Shown one piece after another: positions 58,704 through 64,000 of a DNA stretch of 64,000 bases (position 1 is its first letter; the number at the start of each line of letters is the position of its first letter). The DNA comes from Lachnospiraceae bacterium (GTDB taxonomy: Bacteria; Bacillota; Clostridia; Lachnospirales; Lachnospiraceae), in contig JAKSSD010000003.1 in assembly GCA_024403275.1 (NCBI GenBank), forward strand, positions 62,001-126,000. Direction: 5' to 3'. Below the pieces are notes generated by a model. The model worked only from the letters and a program-made list of their open reading frames with translations. It was not told where the DNA came from and did no database searches. The position numbers and the translations under genes are program-made.

Positions 58704-61652
58704 ATGAACAAAGATTTTACCACTATCAGAGGCTTCGTAGATTATATTTATGAAAGCTTCTCTGACAGGATCGCATATAAGTTTTTGGTGGAAGAAAACA
58801 TAGAATGCAGAAGCTATAAGAATTTGAGAGATGATGCATATGGTCTTGCAAGTTTTATAGTGAATAAAGGATATGCTGGAAAGCATATAGCGGTATTAGG
58901 AGGCACAAGCTATGAGTGGGTTGTGTCTTTTCTTGCTATTGTAATGAGTGGAAATGTCGTTGTTCCAATCGATAAAATGTTGCCTGAAAATGAAATGCAT
59001 TTCCTTTTTGAAAAGGGTGATGTTGAGTGCATTTTCCATAGTGACGAGTTTGAAAATGTTGCTACAAATGCAAAGGCTAATAATAAAAAGATTAAAGAGA
59101 TTATTAATATCTCAGTCAGAGAATTTAATGGGGCTTTGTGTACAAAAGAGGTTGAATTACCTGAAAAAAATCCAGCTGAGATGGCAGAGATTCTCTTTAC
59201 TTCGGGTACAACTGGAACAAGCAAGGGTGTTATGCTTTCAGAAACTAACATCGTTGCTAATATCAGAGATATCATCAGAATGGATTTTACATCTAATATA
59301 GGCGATAATAATAATTTATCTGTTCTTAGTGTACTTCCAATTCATCATACATTTGAGCTTACAGTAGATAATCTTGGTGTTTTAGGAAGTGGTGCAACAA
59401 TCTGCATTAATGATAAGCTTGAAAATATTGTTAATAATATGAATATTTTCAAACCATCTGTAATTCTTATTGTGCCAGCTATTGCTGAAGCTTTTTATAA
59501 GAAAATTCAGGAAGGCTTAAGTGATAAGTCAGTTCAGAAAAAAATTAAACAGGGCCGCAGAATTGTTAAGATGACAAAGGCTCTTGGTATGGATACGAGA
59601 AGAAGCATTTACAAATCAATGCTTTCTAAGTTTGGTGGTAATCTTATTAATATCATTGTTGGTGGTGCAGCTTTAAGACCTGAAATCTGTGAATGCTTTG
59701 ATGAATTTGGAATCAATGTATTCCAGGGATATGGACTTACTGAGTGTGGTCCTCTTGTAGCAGCTAACTACCCAGGAACAAACAGAGTTGGTTCTGTAGG
59801 TAAAGCGGTTGATTACATGGAAGTTAAGATTGATAACGGTGAGATCGTCACAAGAGGCGATGGAGTTATGCTTGGCTATTACAAGAACAAAGAGCAGACA
59901 GATGAAGTTATCAAGGACGGATGGTTACGTACAGGTGATCTTGGATATATCGACGATGATGGATTTGTCTATATTACAGGACGCTGCAAGAATCTTATTA
60001 TTCTTGATAATGGAAAGAATATTTATCCAGAAGAACTTGAAGAGAAGATTATCGTAATGGATGGCGTTAAGGATGTATTTGTCTATGGCGATAAAGGCCG
60101 AATCTGTGCGCTCGTTCTTCCTGAGAATCCAGGAGATAAAGATAAAAAGAAGGCAATAGAAACTGCTATTAAGAAGTTTAACGAGACACTTCCTACATAT
60201 AAGAAGATTACATTTATTAGTTTTACAAGCAGGGAATTCCCTAAGACAACTACTCTTAAGATTAAGAGACATGAGCTTCTTAAAATGGTTCAGAATCAGT
60301 TGGCTAAGAATGAAGTTAAATATGTAGCTCCTACAAATCCTCAGGAGAAGAGACTGGTAGAAGCCTTCGAACAGATTCTTACTAAGAGAGTAGGTATACT
60401 TGATGATTTCTTTGATTTAGGAGGAGATTCACTTAGCGCATTTGAGCTTGCTGCAATTCTTGGTATCAATGCTCAGGAAATATATGAATATCCTACAGTA
60501 GAGTCATTAGCAAAATACCTTGATAAGAATAATCATTTTGAGTCTGAGGGTGAGAAGGTTGATGTTAATTCACTTATCCTTAAAGATACAAATGAAAATT
60601 ATAAGGGTTCTTACAATTGTGTATTCCTTACGGGAGCAACAGGCTTCCTTGGAGCACATGTTTTGAGAGAACTTTTAAAGAATAAGGTTAAGGTTGTATG
60701 CCTTGTAAGAAATGAGGAGAGATTAAGACAAACTCTTGGTAGTTACTTCCCTAAGGAATATAAATATTTCAACTACAAGGTAGTTAAGGGAGATATTGAA
60801 GTACCTCATTTTGGACTTAATGATAAGGAATATGCAATTCTTGTTGATAAGGTAGATACAGTAATTCATACTGCTGCAAATGTTCATCATGCAGGTCATT
60901 ATGAAGATTTTGAACGTACAAATGTACAGGGTACTAAGAATGTTATTGACTTCTGTAATGATGCCGGTGCGACGTTACATTATACATCAACTGCATCAGT
61001 TAGTGGTGTTGGTACTGTAGCTATTCCGAAGACAGATAAGATATTCGATGAATTTGTTTTGGATATTGGACAAAAGTACGTACAAAACGTTTACATCCAT
61101 TCTAAATATAAGGCAGAGGAAGCAGTTCTTCAGGCCAGAGAGAAAGGCCTTAAGGCTAATATTTATCGTATTGGTAACCTTACCTGGAGAATGTCTGATG
61201 GTATGTTCCAAAAGAATGCTGATGAGAATGGATTCATTGGAAGATCGAGAGGCTTCTTTAAGGCTAGACTTTACAGCCCTGAAATTGCAGAGTTCCCTAT
61301 GGACTTCACTCCTGTAGACGAGTGTGCAAAGGCATATGTTAAGCTTGTTCTTCATAACAAGATTAATAATATTTATCATTTGTACAATCCACATTTATTT
61401 ACAATTGATAAATTGGCAGATAAATTGTTGTTCAGCTGCAAGAGAGTTCCAAAGGAAATCTTTGATAAGCTTTTAAGAGAGAAGATTCAGGACAAGGATG
61501 TGGCAGTGTTGTCATTCTATAGTTCCATAGCTTCTAATTCCAGAAATATTCCTATGGATAATGAATTCACATGCAGAGTACTTGGACAGCTTGGTTTCAA
61601 GTGGTCAAGAATTGGATTCCATTATTTAAGATATTTTAAAAGATTTTTATAA
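58704..61652 (+). CDS. Adenylation-carrier-thioester-reductase protein (carboxylic-acid-reductase-like)
   Basis: A 982-residue three-domain protein. Residues about 1-530: AMP-binding domain (acyl-CoA-synthetase type), with LFTSGTTGTSKGVML at 165-179, VFQGYGLTECGPLVA and the hinge region RTGDLGYIDDDGFVYITGR. Residues about 540-615: phosphopantetheine carrier with Ser576 in FDLGGDSLSAFE. Residues about 640-982: NAD(P)-binding thioester reductase with FLTGATGFLGAHVL, and the YIHSKYKAEEAV segment holding the Tyr and Lys of the active site. This A-T-R order activates an acid, loads it on the arm and releases it by reduction to aldehyde (or alcohol). No NRPS condensation domain is present. It follows the amidohydrolase gene by 23 bases, with AGAGAGGA. 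Confidence 0.9.
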   Translation: MNKDFTTIRGFVDYIYESFSDRIAYKFLVEENIECRSYKNLRDDAYGLASFIVNKGYAGKHIAVLGGTSYEWVVSFLAIVMSGNVVVPIDKMLPENEMHFLFEKGDVECIFHSDEFENVATNAKANNKKIKEIINISVREFNGALCTKEVELPEKNPAEMAEILFTSGTTGTSKGVMLSETNIVANIRDIIRMDFTSNIGDNNNLSVLSVLPIHHTFELTVDNLGVLGSGATICINDKLENIVNNMNIFKPSVILIVPAIAEAFYKKIQEGLSDKSVQKKIKQGRRIVKMTKALGMDTRRSIYKSMLSKFGGNLINIIVGGAALRPEICECFDEFGINVFQGYGLTECGPLVAANYPGTNRVGSVGKAVDYMEVKIDNGEIVTRGDGVMLGYYKNKEQTDEVIKDGWLRTGDLGYIDDDGFVYITGRCKNLIILDNGKNIYPEELEEKIIVMDGVKDVFVYGDKGRICALVLPENPGDKDKKKAIETAIKKFNETLPTYKKITFISFTSREFPKTTTLKIKRHELLKMVQNQLAKNEVKYVAPTNPQEKRLVEAFEQILTKRVGILDDFFDLGGDSLSAFELAAILGINAQEIYEYPTVESLAKYLDKNNHFESEGEKVDVNSLILKDTNENYKGSYNCVFLTGATGFLGAHVLRELLKNKVKVVCLVRNEERLRQTLGSYFPKEYKYFNYKVVKGDIEVPHFGLNDKEYAILVDKVDTVIHTAANVHHAGHYEDFERTNVQGTKNVIDFCNDAGATLHYTSTASVSGVGTVAIPKTDKIFDEFVLDIGQKYVQNVYIHSKYKAEEAVLQAREKGLKANIYRIGNLTWRMSDGMFQKNADENGFIGRSRGFFKARLYSPEIAEFPMDFTPVDECAKAYVKLVLHNKINNIYHLYNPHLFTIDKLADKLLFSCKRVPKEIFDKLLREKIQDKDVAVLSFYSSIASNSRNIPMDNEFTCRVLGQLGFKWSRIGFHYLRYFKRFL

Positions 61653-61666
61653 GTTGGTGAAATGAA

Positions 61667-64000
61667 TTGAGAATTGGTATTGATATTGGTTCAACAACAA
61701 TCAAATCGGTTGTTTTTGACGATAACAACAATTTAATACATAAAAGTTACGAGCGTCATTATACACTTATTACAGAGAAGACACAGGAAGTTATCAAAGG
61801 TCTTATTGATAAGTTTGAAATAACAAAACCTGTTGTATGTGCAATCTCTGGTTCAGCAGGAATGGGCTTGGCTGAAAAGGCGGGCATTCCATTCGTGCAG
61901 GAAGTGTACGCAACAAAGGTTGCTATCACTAATAAGTTACCTGAAACTGATGTTGTAATTGAGCTTGGTGGAGAGGATGCAAAGATTCTATTCCTTCAGG
62001 GCAATCTTGAAGTAAGAATGAATGGTACATGTGCTGGTGGTACAGGTGCATTTGCAGATCAGATGGCTTCACTTATGCAGATTTCAGTAGACGAAATGAA
62101 CGAAATGGCCAAGGAAGCAACTAAGATTTACCCAATTGCTTCACGTTGTGGTGTATTCGCTAAGACTGATATTCAGCCATTACTTAATCAGGGCGCAAGA
62201 AAAGAAGATATTTCTGCAAGTATCTTTGCAGCTATCGTTAACCAGACAATTACAGGCCTTGCTCAGGGACATCCAATTGAAGGGGATGTTGTTTATCTTG
62301 GCGGACCATTAACATTTAATACAGAACTTAAAAAATCTTTTGACAAGGCACTTAAGCTTGAAGGAACATGCCCAGAGGATTCACTCTTATTCGTTGCTAT
62401 GGGCGCTGCTTTATATGCAAGTGAAGCAGTTGATTTGAGCGAAGCTTTGGAGATTATTAAGACTGCAGGAGATTCCATAAAGGTATCTTCACTTCCTCCA
62501 TTATTTAAGAATGAGGAAGAATATAATGAATTTATCGAGAGACATAATAAAGATACTGTTGAGAGAAAAGAAGGCATCGACTATGAAGGAGAAGCTTTCC
62601 TTGGTATCGATTCAGGCTCAACAACACTTAAGGTTATTCTTACAGATACAGAGGGTGGTATTTTATATTCAAAATACGAATCCAATCAGGGTAAGCCTAT
62701 TGATGTAGTTGTTGAATCTCTTAAAGAAATGTATGCTAAATATCCAAAGGCCAAGATTGTTTCAAGCGCCGTAACAGGATATGGCGAAGATATGATAAAG
62801 GCTGCTCTTGATGTAGAGTATGGTGTTGTAGAGACTGTAGCTCACTTCACAGCTGCCAAATTCTTCCTTCCTGACGTTGAATTTATAATCGATATCGGCG
62901 GACAGGATATGAAATGTTTCAAGATCAGAAATGGTGCAATTGATAACATTTTCCTGAATGAAGCCTGCTCCTCGGGCTGTGGCTCATTCCTTCAGACTTT
63001 TGCAAGTTCAATGGGATATAAGATTGATGAGTTTGCAAGACTTGGTTTATTCGGCCAAAGCCCTGTAGATCTTGGTTCAAGATGTACAGTATTTATGAAT
63101 TCATCAGTAAAGCAGGCCCAGAAGGAAGGCGTATCTGTAGAAAATATTTCAGCAGGATTATCTATCAGTGTAATAAAAAATGCTTTATATAAAGTAATCC
63201 GTGTTCATTCAGCAGATGAACTTGGTAAAAAAATCGTTGTTCAGGGTGGTACATTCTTAAACAACGCTGTTCTTCGTGCTTTTGAGCAGGAAATGGGCGT
63301 AAATGTAATTAGACCTGACATTGCAGGTATGATGGGAGCGTACGGTGCAGCGTTATATTCTAAAGAACTTTACTATAAGAATGGCAAGACTCATGCTGAA
63401 GATTACAAGGGAATAATCAGCAATGAAGAGTTGAAAGAGTTCACTTATGATGTTAAGGGTACAACATGTAATGGATGTAACAATCACTGCCAGTTAACAA
63501 TCAACTCATTTAGCGGAAACAGAAAATTTATCGGTGGAAACAGATGTGAAAAGCCTGTAACAAAGAAGGCGCAGGATGATTCACTTAATTTATATGAGTA
63601 CAAATTATCACTCTTAAAAGAGTATTCAGATACAGATGATACAGAGACTGCTCCTAGAAAGAAGACAATAGGTATTCCTCTTGGAATGAATATGTTTGAA
63701 ATGCTTCCTTTCTGGTATGCATTCTTTAAGAGTCTTGGCTATAATGTTAAGACATCTGGATTCTCAAACAGAGCAATGTATCTTAAAGGACAGAGTACAA
63801 TTCCTTCAGATACTGTATGTTTCCCTGCGAAGATGATGCACGGACACATTCAAAAACTTATTGAAATGAATGTAGATGTTATTTTCTATCCAGGAATGAC
63901 ATATCATTTTGACGAGCATAAGGGAAGAAAGAACTATAACTGCGCAGTTATCTCAGGATATCCAGAGGTTATAGGAGCTAATACAATTAATTTTGGCGAA
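61667..64000 (+). CDS. Double-ASKHA 2-hydroxyacyl-CoA dehydratase activase-like protein, N-terminal part (3' end outside window)
   Basis: 778 codons in an open frame to the window edge. The TTG start at 61667 follows GGTGA; the translation MRIGIDIGSTTIKSVVF is the first ASKHA ATPase domain, with iron-sulfur cysteines Cys122 (GTCAGGTGAF) and Cys161 (SRCGVFAKTD) as in the HgdC activator. A second ASKHA domain begins near residue 312 (LGIDSGSTTLKVIL), with EACSSGCGSF and GSRCTVF. Then comes a Cys cluster TTCNGCNNHCQ and a DUF2229-type region (IGIPLGMNMFEMLPFWYAFF). Large fused proteins of this kind are widespread in Clostridia; the dehydratase-like remainder is presumably beyond the window. Substrate unknown. 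Confidence 0.88.
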   Translation, partial: MRIGIDIGSTTIKSVVFDDNNNLIHKSYERHYTLITEKTQEVIKGLIDKFEITKPVVCAISGSAGMGLAEKAGIPFVQEVYATKVAITNKLPETDVVIELGGEDAKILFLQGNLEVRMNGTCAGGTGAFADQMASLMQISVDEMNEMAKEATKIYPIASRCGVFAKTDIQPLLNQGARKEDISASIFAAIVNQTITGLAQGHPIEGDVVYLGGPLTFNTELKKSFDKALKLEGTCPEDSLLFVAMGAALYASEAVDLSEALEIIKTAGDSIKVSSLPPLFKNEEEYNEFIERHNKDTVERKEGIDYEGEAFLGIDSGSTTLKVILTDTEGGILYSKYESNQGKPIDVVVESLKEMYAKYPKAKIVSSAVTGYGEDMIKAALDVEYGVVETVAHFTAAKFFLPDVEFIIDIGGQDMKCFKIRNGAIDNIFLNEACSSGCGSFLQTFASSMGYKIDEFARLGLFGQSPVDLGSRCTVFMNSSVKQAQKEGVSVENISAGLSISVIKNALYKVIRVHSADELGKKIVVQGGTFLNNAVLRAFEQEMGVNVIRPDIAGMMGAYGAALYSKELYYKNGKTHAEDYKGIISNEELKEFTYDVKGTTCNGCNNHCQLTINSFSGNRKFIGGNRCEKPVTKKAQDDSLNLYEYKLSLLKEYSDTDDTETAPRKKTIGIPLGMNMFEMLPFWYAFFKSLGYNVKTSGFSNRAMYLKGQSTIPSDTVCFPAKMMHGHIQKLIEMNVDVIFYPGMTYHFDEHKGRKNYNCAVISGYPEVIGANTINFGE

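Overview
The window reads as chromosomal core DNA of a low-GC anaerobic Firmicute, most likely a member of the Lachnospiraceae (Butyrivibrio/Roseburia type). This is inferred from AT-rich coding sequence, AGGAGG-type ribosome binding sites, a perfect CIRCE element, a paired GlgC/GlgD, a type III glutamine synthetase, a DUF6465 Lys/Ala-rich protein, and Bacillus-like gene order in several blocks (sua5-rpiB-upp-atp, hrcA-grpE-dnaK-dnaJ, ireB-ruvX-DUF1292, spoVG-pth-mfd). I see no prophage, insertion sequence, CRISPR array, rRNA or tRNA gene. Coding density is very high and most genes lie in co-directional operons.

Layout. 1-3.1 kb: end of sua5, rpiB, upp, dCMP deaminase and a secreted coiled-coil SleB-type hydrolase; a DUF402 gene runs the other way. 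3.7-10.9 kb: complete F1Fo ATP synthase operon (atpZ, atpI, B, E, F, H, A, G, D, C) with its own promoter and terminator; the c-subunit carries the residues of a sodium-binding rotor. 10.9-14.7 kb: a large membrane-anchored protein of unknown function and a PLP aminotransferase. 14.8-15.4 kb: a repetitive Lys/Ala/Pro protein with a consensus promoter. 15.5-20.5 kb: CIRCE-controlled heat-shock operon hrcA-grpE-dnaK-dnaJ. 20.6-28.1 kb: recU, prmA, rsmE, a NifS-type desulfurase, a hybrid histidine kinase, a LytTR response regulator and thiI. 28.3-39.97 kb: an HPr-like gene on the minus strand, then mtaB, cdd, the ireB-ruvX-DUF1292-rnj-ylbF-mltG-like-O-methyltransferase-U32 block, glutamine synthetase III, a nucleotidyltransferase and galE. 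40.2-41.9 kb: a diguanylate cyclase with PAS-like modules. 42.0-46.9 kb (minus strand): prs, a DnaC/DnaI-type helicase loader, a DnaD-like initiator and murC, with four DnaA-box-like 9-mers between murC and dnaD. 47.2-58.7 kb: glgC, glgD, spoVG, pth, mfd, an acyl-ACP thioesterase, asnS-asnA, lspA and an amidohydrolase. 58.7-64.0 kb: a three-domain adenylation-carrier-reductase protein and the N-terminal 778 codons of a double-ASKHA 2-hydroxyacyl-CoA dehydratase activase-like protein that runs off the window.

Most of the content is housekeeping: energy coupling, proteostasis, tRNA modification and charging, replication initiation, cell-wall synthesis, glycogen synthesis and nitrogen assimilation. 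The parts most worth follow-up are (i) the adenylation-carrier-thioester-reductase protein, (ii) the membrane-anchored protein with a degenerate C39-peptidase-like end behind the ATP synthase operon, (iii) the signalling pair inserted between the usually adjacent sulfur-relay genes nifS and thiI, (iv) the DnaA-box-like cluster upstream of the dnaD-dnaC-prs operon, (v) the HPr-like protein without its phospho-acceptor histidine, and (vi) the MltG homologue without its catalytic domain. None of these is proven here to be a new system; all assignments come from reading the sequence without database searches.
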